Below are positions 8,142 to 13,851 of a stretch of 14,679 bases of DNA, piece after piece; the first letter of the stretch is position 1, and every line of letters begins with the position of its first letter. Both the position numbers and the translations under genes were made by a program. Source of the stretch: GCA-002722245 sp038154685 (GTDB taxonomy: Bacteria > Bacteroidota > Bacteroidia > Flavobacteriales_C > GCA-002722245); NCBI GenBank assembly GCA_038154685.1, contig JAYPYW010000074.1, positions 1-14,679 of the forward strand. Direction: 5' to 3'. The notes below the pieces were generated by a model that was not told the DNA's origin, searched no databases, and worked only from the letters and a program-made list of their open reading frames with translations.

Positions 8142-8615
8142 CTAACAAGAAATAAAAGGAGGCCCTCGTCTGGGAGAATTAACTAATATGGGAGGAAGTC
8201 CACTGGTTTCTTTTCCTTCAACAAATTCAAGAGAATTCGTTTCAAAAAATCCAAATCCTAAAAGATTGGATTTGGCAGCAATAAACTTACTGTCAAACGA
8301 TTGTTTTAATGAAAATTCACGTAGGTCTATTTTTGCACAATGATGCATATTACAGCCATCACTCTCATGCTCTATATCAGTAACCAAACATACTATGTAA
8401 TCATATAACCCATCGTCAAGATGGTCATTATGAGCTATATGGCCATCATCATTATTATCACCTAATTCATGTTCATGATGTTCATGGTGATGATGAGTTT
8501 CACCCTGAGAGTTTTCACCGTGGGAATTTTCACAATGAGGGACATTCACATGCAAGAACCCTAGACAATAAATTGCTAGTAAAAAAAATGCTAAAATGGA
8601 ATGCCTAAACTGCAT
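8142..8615 (-). CDS. Small exported His-rich protein heading the metal-efflux operon
   Basis: 157 residues from the ATG at 8615 (MQFRHSILAFFLLAIYCLGF), a good signal-peptide start. A longer TTG start at 8642 would lie inside the predicted promoter, so ATG is preferred. The mature part has HCENSHGENSQGETHHHHEHHEHE (two pieces: 27-39 and 40-50), more His/Asp to about residue 70, and CNMHHC at 88-93; all are plausible divalent-metal ligands. The C-terminus ends SPRRGPPFISC (147-157). No enzyme motif is seen. It is the first gene after the divergent promoter and precedes the pump gene by 85 nt. By position, size and His content it resembles CzcI, the small periplasmic protein heading czc operons of other bacteria, but I see no sequence evidence of homology. 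A role as periplasmic metal buffer or sensor is inferred. Confidence 0.72.
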   Translation of the reverse strand: MQFRHSILAFFLLAIYCLGFLHVNVPHCENSHGENSQGETHHHHEHHEHELGDNNDDGHIAHNDHLDDGLYDYIVCLVTDIEHESDGCNMHHCAKIDLREFSLKQSFDSKFIAAKSNLLGFGFFETNSLEFVEGKETSGLPPILVNSPRRGPPFISC

Positions 8616-8639
8616 AAGTGCAAGGTATAAAAAAAAATA

Positions 8640-8647
8640 CAAACCTA
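8640..8647 (-). promoter_or_regulatory. Predicted -7 element of the metal-efflux operon promoter
   Basis: The minus strand reads TAGGTTTG, an exact match to the Bacteroidota -7 consensus TAnnTTTG. Transcription would begin near 8633, about 18 nt before the ATG at 8615. This is a main reason to reject the TTG start at 8642. A good TTTG at -33 is not present; TTTTAG occupies that place, inside the palindrome. Confidence 0.6.
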
Positions 8648-8667
8648 TTTTTAGACTTGTCTAAAAA
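8648..8667. promoter_or_regulatory. Perfect 9-2-9 palindromic operator in the divergent promoter region
   Basis: The arms TTTTTAGAC (8648-8656) and GTCTAAAAA (8659-8667) are perfect inverted copies separated by TT. The site directly abuts the minus-strand -7 element and fills its -33/-7 spacer. It lies roughly 30 to 50 nt upstream of the + strand -7 element. The core TTAGAC..GTCTAA resembles DtxR/MntR/IdeR-type boxes (TTAG..CTAA). A MerR-type activator would also use a dyad in the promoter spacer. The regulator is not encoded in this window. Confidence 0.65.
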
Positions 8668-8696
8668 TATTTTAACACAAATCAAATCTTTTTAAT

Positions 8697-8704
8697 TAGC
8701 TTTG
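8697..8704 (+). promoter_or_regulatory. Predicted -7 element of the di-heme/Rieske/porin operon promoter
   Basis: TAGCTTTG matches TAnnTTTG exactly. The start of transcription would fall near 8710, giving a very short A-rich leader before the ATG at 8720. It overlaps the TTG at 8702, which argues against that TTG as start codon. A weak -33 candidate, TTTAAC, lies at 8671-8676. Confidence 0.55.
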
Positions 8705-8719
8705 CAGAAAAATAAAAAA

Positions 8720-9907
8720 ATGAAAAATATTTATTGCCTTTTAGGCTTGTTTGTAGTGATGTTGTCATCCTGCGAAAAAACTATGCCTAAGGGACCTGAG
8801 GAGAATGAAGTTCTTGATGGGCCTATTGAGGGTTTAAACTCTGCTGAAAAAATCAGATTTATAAAAGGAGATGAAGCTTTTGGTGAAGTCTTCACTGCTG
8901 AATCGGGATTGGGGCCTTTATTTGTTGCTAATCAATGTGCTTCGTGCCATGCAGGAGATGGAAAAGGAACACCTTTTGTTGCATTTACCAGGTTTGGACA
9001 AGCCGATACCAATGGTAATACCTTTCTTGATTTAGGAGCACCTCAATTACAACATAAAGCAATCCCAGGTTATTTACCTGAAAGCTTCCCCTCGGGAGCT
9101 CCAATGACAGAGCTTATAGCACCATCTGTAACAGGATTAGGTTTTTTAGATGCGGTCAGTGATGCTGATATTATTGCCTTAGCCGATGAAAACGATGATA
9201 ATGGAGATGGAATAAGTGGTAGACCTCATTGGAATACAATTCCATCATATGTAACGTTAAGACCAAATTCAGTTGAGAATAACGGAAGATACATTACAAG
9301 GTTCGGAAAGAAAGGTGGCGCATATGATTTATTACATCAAACAGCTGGAGCATACAATCAAGATATGGGAGTTACATCACTGTTTGAGCCAGTTGACCCT
9401 TATTCTGGATTAGAGGAAGACCCTGAGGTTTCTACTCAAACAATTAATGATGTAGTATTTTATTTAAAAACTTTAAAGGCTCCTATCCAAAGAAATACGG
9501 ATGATACAGAAGTTATGGCTGGTAAGGAATTATTTGGTCAAATTAATTGCTCTGGTTGTCACACTCCAAGTTTAACTACTGGAACATCAAACGTTAATGC
9601 TTTATCAAACGTTGAATTTTATCCATACACAGATTTACTTTTACATGATATGGGACCTGGCCTTGATGATGGTTACACGGAAGGTTACGCATTATCATCA
9701 GAATGGAAAACGCCAGCACTTTGGGGATTAGGACTATCACAAGATGCTCAAGGAGGAATGTACTTTTTAATGCATGATGGTAGAGCTAATTCTATTGAGG
9801 AAGCAATCCTTCTTCATGGAGGTGAGGCTGAGAACTCAAAAAATGCTTATCAAAGCTTAACTGATACAGAGAAATCACAGCTCCTAAAATTTCTTGAATC
9901 TCTTTAA
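8720..9907 (+). CDS. Di-heme oxidoreductase-like c-type cytochrome lipoprotein (DUF1111/DHOR family)
   Basis: 395 residues from the ATG at 8720; a TTG six codons earlier lies in the predicted promoter. The signal ends with lipobox MLSSC (C18), so the protein should be a periplasm- or surface-facing lipoprotein. Two heme c sites are present: CASCH (73-77) and CSGCH (277-281). Between them is an acidic loop, DENDDNGDGISGR (156-168), like the calcium-type loop of the DUF1111 family. Near the end is FLMHDGRANSIEEAILLHGGEA (split as 350-360 and 361-370), the characteristic family tail. DUF1111 proteins are related to di-heme peroxidase/MauG-like cytochromes and are often found with iron-uptake genes in Bacteroidota (recalled association). 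It is followed 2 nt later by the Rieske gene, suggesting electron transfer between the two. Substrate unknown. Confidence 0.85.
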   Translation: MKNIYCLLGLFVVMLSSCEKTMPKGPEENEVLDGPIEGLNSAEKIRFIKGDEAFGEVFTAESGLGPLFVANQCASCHAGDGKGTPFVAFTRFGQADTNGNTFLDLGAPQLQHKAIPGYLPESFPSGAPMTELIAPSVTGLGFLDAVSDADIIALADENDDNGDGISGRPHWNTIPSYVTLRPNSVENNGRYITRFGKKGGAYDLLHQTAGAYNQDMGVTSLFEPVDPYSGLEEDPEVSTQTINDVVFYLKTLKAPIQRNTDDTEVMAGKELFGQINCSGCHTPSLTTGTSNVNALSNVEFYPYTDLLLHDMGPGLDDGYTEGYALSSEWKTPALWGLGLSQDAQGGMYFLMHDGRANSIEEAILLHGGEAENSKNAYQSLTDTEKSQLLKFLESL

Positions 9908-9909
9908 AA

Positions 9910-10341
9910 TTGGAAAGGAGGAAATTCATAAAACAGTGTTGTTTAGCAGGTACTGGAGTAATTACTGGCGCAGCCATGATTTCTTGTGCCCCGATTTATT
10001 ATGCAAATCATACAAGGAAAGGAAGAAAATTAATAATTGCAAAAAGCGAATTTAAATACCAAGTAGGGGAAAAAGAGAAATCACGCTCTTATGTGTTAGT
10101 CCAACACCCTGAAAAGGATTTTCCAATTTGTGTGAAAGATAATGATGGAAACTATAGTTCTTTATTGCTAATGTGCACACATAGGTCTTGTGGACTTGAC
10201 GTTGGTGGCCATGTTTATACATGTCCTTGTCATGGTAGCGAATTCGACTTAAAAGGGGAGGTAATTACTGGGCCAGCAGAAGAACCATTAATGAAATTCA
10301 AAACAGAAACCGATGAAAAAAACATATATGTTCAACTATAA
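9910..10341 (+). CDS. Tat-exported Rieske [2Fe-2S] lipoprotein (TTG start)
   Basis: 143 residues. TTG at 9910 is the only usable start: in-frame stops lie just upstream (9862, 9895), no ATG occurs before the key motif, and the next ATG would delete the export signal. The N-terminus is ERRKFIK, a twin-arginine motif, followed by a hydrophobic segment ending MISC (C26), which would make a Tat lipoprotein. The Rieske cluster motifs are CTHRSC (89-94) and CPCHGS (105-110). Cluster ligands should be C89, H91, C105 and H108, with C94-C107 as the disulfide. The protein is short, with one Rieske fold and no oxygenase domain, so it is an electron carrier rather than a catalytic subunit. Lying between the di-heme cytochrome and the porin gene, it probably passes electrons to or from the cytochrome in the periplasm. 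Confidence 0.87.
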   Translation: MERRKFIKQCCLAGTGVITGAAMISCAPIYYANHTRKGRKLIIAKSEFKYQVGEKEKSRSYVLVQHPEKDFPICVKDNDGNYSSLLLMCTHRSCGLDVGGHVYTCPCHGSEFDLKGEVITGPAEEPLMKFKTETDEKNIYVQL

Positions 10342-11527
10342 AATAATTTTATTCTTCCTTTTAGGAATCAATGCTGTTTATGCTCAAGATTCCACTAGAG
10401 TAGATTCTTTAAATATGGATGCTGTTTATAACAGGCCTTTTCTACTCAAAAGTAAATATCCAGTAGCCTTAGGCGGATATTTAGAAGCAAACACGCTTTA
10501 TGAATCTGAGGAAGGAATAAGCGAAGGTTTTTCAACTCAAGCCAGAAGATTAACAATATTTATAAGCTCAACAATTAGTAAGAGAATCAAGTTTCTTTCA
10601 GAAGTTGAATTAGAGGAAGGTGGAAAGCATATAGGAATTGAATTTGCAGCAATGGATGTAAACTTCCATCCTTTGTTAAATTTAAGAAGTGGAATTATAA
10701 TGAATCCAATTGGAGGGTTTAACCAGAATCATGATGGACCAAAATGGGAATTTATTGACAGACCTGAAATGGCTGTAAATATGCTTCCTGCCACATGGTC
10801 AAATGCTGGATTTGGGTTATTTGGAAAAACCTACTTATCCTCTAATTGGACGATAGGGTACGAAGCATATGTAACAAATGGCTTTGATGGTTCGATAATT
10901 GATAATGAAGAAAACAAAACATTTCTTCCTGCTTCGAAGGAAAACGCTGAGCGTTTCGAAGAGTCTTCTAACGGGGCACCAATGTATACTGGAAAAGTAG
11001 CGATTAAGAACAGAAAGATTGGTGAATTAGGACTTTCGTACATGGGAGGCGTTTATAATTCTTTCGAGATAGAAGAAATTGAGATTGATAAGAAAAGAAG
11101 ACTTGATGTTTTTGCAGTTGACTTTAACACTAATATTAAAGCTACCAACACAACAATTATTGGGGAGTATGCTTGGATACTGGTAGATGTTCCCTCTCAG
11201 TACGGCCAACAATATGGAAGCCAACAACAAGGTGCATTTTTGGATATCGTTCAGCCTGTTTACAAAAAAACCATCCTTAACTGGGAGGATGCAGTATTTA
11301 GTGCTGCTTTAAGAGGTGAATATGTTGACTGGAATATGGGAACTTTTAACGAAACGGAGACAAATATTGGCGAAGATAAAATTTCAATCACACCAGCCAT
11401 TAGTTTTCGTCCAACTCAACAAACTGTATTCAGATTAAACTACAGATTTAATCTTAACAGAGACATACTTAATAACCCAAGAACAAGAGGTGCTGCCTGG
11501 ATGTTTGGGGTTAGTACCTACTTCTAA
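10313..11527 (+). CDS. Porin O/P-like outer-membrane beta-barrel protein
   Basis: 404 residues with a Sec signal (MKKTYMFNYKIILFFLLG, cleavage likely after VYA, before QDS). The mature chain alternates beta strands and turns: GGYLEANTLYE, then ARRLTIFISSTISKRIKFLSEVELE, a plug-like loop region with GGFNQNHDGPKWEFIDRPEMA, and barrel strands to the C-terminal aromatic STYF, the usual outer-membrane sorting end. This pattern and length fit the phosphate-selective porin O/P group of Bacteroidota; the solute is not evident. The start overlaps the Rieske gene by 29 nt. A second ATG at 10328 would cut the overlap to 14 nt and still leave a signal peptide. As last gene of the operon it could admit the substrate used by the redox pair, which is inference. 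It converges on the next gene with 24 nt between. Confidence 0.75.
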   Translation: MKKTYMFNYKIILFFLLGINAVYAQDSTRVDSLNMDAVYNRPFLLKSKYPVALGGYLEANTLYESEEGISEGFSTQARRLTIFISSTISKRIKFLSEVELEEGGKHIGIEFAAMDVNFHPLLNLRSGIIMNPIGGFNQNHDGPKWEFIDRPEMAVNMLPATWSNAGFGLFGKTYLSSNWTIGYEAYVTNGFDGSIIDNEENKTFLPASKENAERFEESSNGAPMYTGKVAIKNRKIGELGLSYMGGVYNSFEIEEIEIDKKRRLDVFAVDFNTNIKATNTTIIGEYAWILVDVPSQYGQQYGSQQQGAFLDIVQPVYKKTILNWEDAVFSAALRGEYVDWNMGTFNETETNIGEDKISITPAISFRPTQQTVFRLNYRFNLNRDILNNPRTRGAAWMFGVSTYF

Positions 11528-11551
11528 AGACTCTAATTGCATTATTGTTTC

Positions 11552-12031
11552 TTACTTAGTCAAGTTTGAACCAAGATATAATCCACCTAGTATTAAAGTA
11601 GCTCGTTCTAAATTCCTCCACAGTCTTTTACGTCGAGCTTTTTTATTTCTAATTTTTAAATTCCCCTCATTATCAATTTGAATTTCTTCATAATTTATTA
11701 GAGGGTATTTTTTAACCAAAGGAATTCCTTTTGGGGTAATAGAATGAATTGTGGCTAATCTAGGATTGATTTTGATTGCAGAAATCAATGTATCCCTCTC
11801 TAATTTCTGACGATAAAATGTGTCAGTTTTGTAAATAAATATTTTAACCGGCTTTTCAATTTCTACTTCCTTTATAACTATCTCTTTGTAGGGTTTATCA
11901 ACGTACACAGTGTCCGTTTTTACAATTTTGATTTCTTTATATTCCGAAATGGAGCTTTTCAAAAAGAAAAGCCAAAGCCAAATCATGGTGATTAATCCAA
12001 GGGTGTAATATGTGATTCCTTTTTTAAACAT
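11552..12031 (-). CDS. Single-span membrane protein of unknown function, phage-like style
   Basis: 159 residues, not recognised with confidence. One transmembrane helix near the N-terminus (about 8-25) is followed by a strand-rich charged region with two related segments, KTDTVYVDKP (38-47) and KTDTFYRQKLERD (68-80). A very basic stretch (KIRNKKARRKRLWRN, 126-140) leads to a short hydrophobic tail (about 144-155). The 'DTVYVDKP' style is seen in small membrane proteins of Bacteroides phages and mobile elements (recollection, not a search). The ATG overlaps the radC stop by one base (TAATG), so it is the last gene of the six-gene module. A spanin, virion membrane protein or simple anchor is possible, but nothing decides between them. 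Confidence 0.6.
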   Translation of the reverse strand: MFKKGITYYTLGLITMIWLWLFFLKSSISEYKEIKIVKTDTVYVDKPYKEIVIKEVEIEKPVKIFIYKTDTFYRQKLERDTLISAIKINPRLATIHSITPKGIPLVKKYPLINYEEIQIDNEGNLKIRNKKARRKRLWRNLERATLILGGLYLGSNLTK

Positions 12032-12580
12032 TATAACTGCATTTCATCGGCGAAGGAATAGTACCCTTCTTTTGTGATTATTATATGGTCGAGTAAATTA
12101 ATATCAAGTGTATCTCCAGCGTTTTTAACTTTGTTCGTAAGTCTAATATCTTGCTGACTAGGTTTAAGATTTCCGCTGGGATGATTGTGCGCTATGATGA
12201 TGCTTGAAGCTAAAGATTCAACTGCTAGTGCAAATAGAATTTTCGGGTCTACCACCGTAGCAGCTGTTCCACCTTGACTTAATACATGGTAACCTAAAAC
12301 ATGATTTGCTCTATCTAAAAGCAAGACGTAGAACTCCTCTTTGATTTCCATTTGAGAGCTCCACAGCTTTCTAAAAAGTTGAACNNNNNNNNNNTTGAAC
12401 AACACTTGAAGCACTTGAAATTTTAGTTCTTTCGCTTTCTGGAACTAATCGGCTGTAAACCAATCGAACCTTTGGCGGCTTCTTTGATAGTCTACCCAAA
12501 GAGATTCCTTTCTTTTTAGCAAAACGGTAAACACTAACTACTCCTATTAAGACCCCAATTATGTATATCCATTTCCTCAT
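12031..12580 (-). CDS. radC: Membrane-anchored RadC/JAB-domain protein, interrupted by an assembly gap
   Basis: Two reading frames flank the N run, but both encode parts of one protein. The upstream piece (12580-12395) gives a transmembrane start, MRKWIYIIGVLIGVVSVYRF, a basic linker, and the RadC-family N-terminal VRLVYSRLVPESERTKISS. The downstream piece (12384-12031) continues with LFRKLWSSQ, EEFYVLLL and the JAMM metal motif HNHPSGNLKPSQQD. If the shared TTGAAC flanks are merged, 16 positions vanish and one 177-residue frame results, with H126, H128 and D139 as metal ligands and E76/E77 as the likely catalytic acid. RadC-family proteins keep the JAMM fold; their role in DNA repair is doubtful, and they are common on mobile elements. 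The N-terminal membrane anchor is unusual. It overlaps the M15 gene by 4 nt (ATGA). Confidence 0.82.
12379..12400. other. Assembly gap (10 N) flanked by identical TTGAAC ends
   Basis: The N run occupies 12385-12394. TTGAAC stands immediately on both sides (12379-12384 and 12395-12400). Merging the copies keeps the radC reading frame open and supplies its expected N-terminal region, so the gap is probably a contig overlap padded with Ns rather than missing sequence. Confidence 0.85.
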
Positions 12581-13167
12581 ACCAACTTCACGTATTCTCC
12601 TTCTCTGTTTCCTGATTGATAAAGCGCTCTTAATTGAGCTAACGACTTCCCAAATCTGATTTCAAAATGAGGTTTGTCTTTGAAGCTTTTCCAATCACCT
12701 CCCCAAGTGAATCCAATTTGCTTTCCTAAGACTGCAATTCTGTTCCAGTTTGGATTATTCCAAATGGCTTTACCATTTTTGATTTCAACTACATCTATGG
12801 CCAATCCGAAATTATGCAGGCTTTCACCTCCCTTAGCTTTAGTAACAATATTACCAGGAGAAGTTCTTCCTTGCTCATAAAGCTTATCCTGTTCTGCCCA
12901 AGTTCGCAGAGCAGAAACAACTCGAAGTTTTATTCCGAGCTCCTTTTCAGTTCTGATAATAAACTCTTTCGCTTTTGCTCTAACCAATGGATGAAGCGTA
13001 TTAATTCTTCTATCCGAATGGATATCCCATGTCTTCTCCTTTAAATATGCCATTGTATTTTCCAGTAATCGTTTAACTCTCTTTCGGTTTCTAATGATTA
13101 GAATGCTAGTGATAACTACCATAACTCCTAGTACTATCCAGCCGTTTTTGTTTGGCTTGAATCTCAT
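12577..13167 (-). CDS. Membrane-anchored M15-family peptidoglycan peptidase (endolysin-like)
   Basis: 196 residues from the ATG at 13167; a TTG two codons earlier (13173) is less likely. In the 196-residue numbering one transmembrane helix (about 9-25) is followed by the very basic RNRKRVKR (27-34). The rest is an M15 D-alanyl-D-alanine carboxypeptidase / L-alanyl-D-glutamate endopeptidase domain: SALRTWAEQDKLYEQGR (85-101), the zinc motif SLHNFGLAIDV (116-126) with H118 and D125, and DKPHFE (164-169) with H167. Enzymes of this type cut peptide cross-links of peptidoglycan, often as phage endolysins. The charge after the helix would by the positive-inside rule keep the enzyme on the cytoplasmic side, odd for a wall hydrolase unless it acts from a virion or at lysis. 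The ATG lies 2 nt after the stop of the annexin-like gene. Confidence 0.85.
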   Translation of the reverse strand: MRFKPNKNGWIVLGVMVVITSILIIRNRKRVKRLLENTMAYLKEKTWDIHSDRRINTLHPLVRAKAKEFIIRTEKELGIKLRVVSALRTWAEQDKLYEQGRTSPGNIVTKAKGGESLHNFGLAIDVVEIKNGKAIWNNPNWNRIAVLGKQIGFTWGGDWKSFKDKPHFEIRFGKSLAQLRALYQSGNREGEYVKLV

Positions 13168-13169
13168 AA

Positions 13170-13580
13170 TCAAGTGATTATATTATGCCAGTTCTTAAAT
13201 TCATCAGTATCTAATTCAGCCCTCATTCTATCGGTTAATGTTTCGTCAAACTTTTGACGATAAGCATCCGCCACAACATCAAATCCACCTTTAGTTTGGA
13301 AGGCTAACTTTTCAATTAAATCCTCATCCGTCCCATCAAAATCTATCATCCAACTTACTCCCGATGGATTTGAAGCTGAGCGATATTGTTGAGCTAATTG
13401 ATTGGCATTTATGGTTTCGTTTTTATCGAATTGCTTTGCTCTGTAATTCTTCATCATTCGTTTGATTCTTCCTTTGAAAAACCAAAATCCAATGATTACA
13501 ATCAGAACGATTAGTACATACTTATTACTAAACACTTTCTTTGCACCAACAGCTGCAGCTTGAACTAATTTTGGATTCAT
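13170..13580 (-). CDS. Membrane-anchored small protein with an annexin-like motif
   Basis: 136 residues. A slightly amphipathic start (MNPKLVQAAAVGAKKVF) leads into one transmembrane helix (about 21-36) and a basic stretch (KGRIKRMMKNYRAKQ, 36-50). A linker follows. The last third reads DGTDEDLIEKLAF (82-94), VADAYRQKF (103-111) and LTDRMRAELD (115-124). The spacing GTDED..I..L / AY...F / L.D.+.EL matches one annexin repeat (the endonexin fold), including the GTD calcium loop and an acid about 39 residues later (D124). Annexins have four such repeats and bind membranes with calcium; this protein has one. The match is by eye and may be structural mimicry. It is 19 nt after the small acidic gene and 2 nt before the M15 gene. 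Confidence 0.7.
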   Translation of the reverse strand: MNPKLVQAAAVGAKKVFSNKYVLIVLIVIIGFWFFKGRIKRMMKNYRAKQFDKNETINANQLAQQYRSASNPSGVSWMIDFDGTDEDLIEKLAFQTKGGFDVVADAYRQKFDETLTDRMRAELDTDEFKNWHNIIT

Positions 13581-13599
13581 AACTCTTTGCTTTTATAGA

Positions 13600-13851
13600 T
13601 TAACCGAACTTCTGGAAGGCTTTTCTAGCTATTCCGATATAATCTGTAATTGATAATTCTTTTCCTTCTTCTGGAGCCACTTCTTTAATAAACTCAACTA
13701 TTTCTGGACTCTCTACAACAACATCAACCGCCTGCATAAAGTCATCATGTGTTAAATGAGTTTGTAAGTCTTGAAATGCCTGTAGCTTCTCTTTTAATTG
13801 CTCTTGGTCTTCTGCTTCAATCGTTAGATTCACTTTGAATTTCTTGCTCAT
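13600..13851 (-). CDS. Small acidic helical protein of unknown function
   Basis: 83 residues from the ATG at 13851 (MSKKFKVNLTIEAEDQEQL); a TTG start eight codons earlier (13875) is less likely. The first strand KFKVNLTIEAED is followed by a helix EQLKEKLQAFQDLQTHL (17-33), then DDFMQAVDVVVESPEIVEFIKEVAP (36-48 and 49-60) and a final helix TDYIGIARKAFQKFG. No signal peptide, membrane segment or catalytic motif is seen. I do not recognise a family. It overlaps the coiled-coil gene by 35 nt in another frame and precedes the annexin-like gene by 19 nt, so it is cotranscribed with them and may be a partner of one of them. Confidence 0.6.
   Translation of the reverse strand: MSKKFKVNLTIEAEDQEQLKEKLQAFQDLQTHLTHDDFMQAVDVVVESPEIVEFIKEVAPEEGKELSITDYIGIARKAFQKFG

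Noticed and set aside
8616..8642. N-terminal extension of the His-rich protein from TTG at 8642.
   Set aside because: The TTG overlaps the predicted TAGGTTTG element, and the ATG at 8615 begins a normal signal peptide.
11528..11551. Possible attachment site or element boundary between the porin gene and the six-gene module.
   Set aside because: Only 24 nt, with no visible direct repeat partner, tRNA or integrase in the window.
12395..12580. Separate small membrane protein upstream of radC.
   Set aside because: Its frame joins radC in phase when the duplicated gap flanks are merged, and its C-terminal half matches the RadC N-terminal region.
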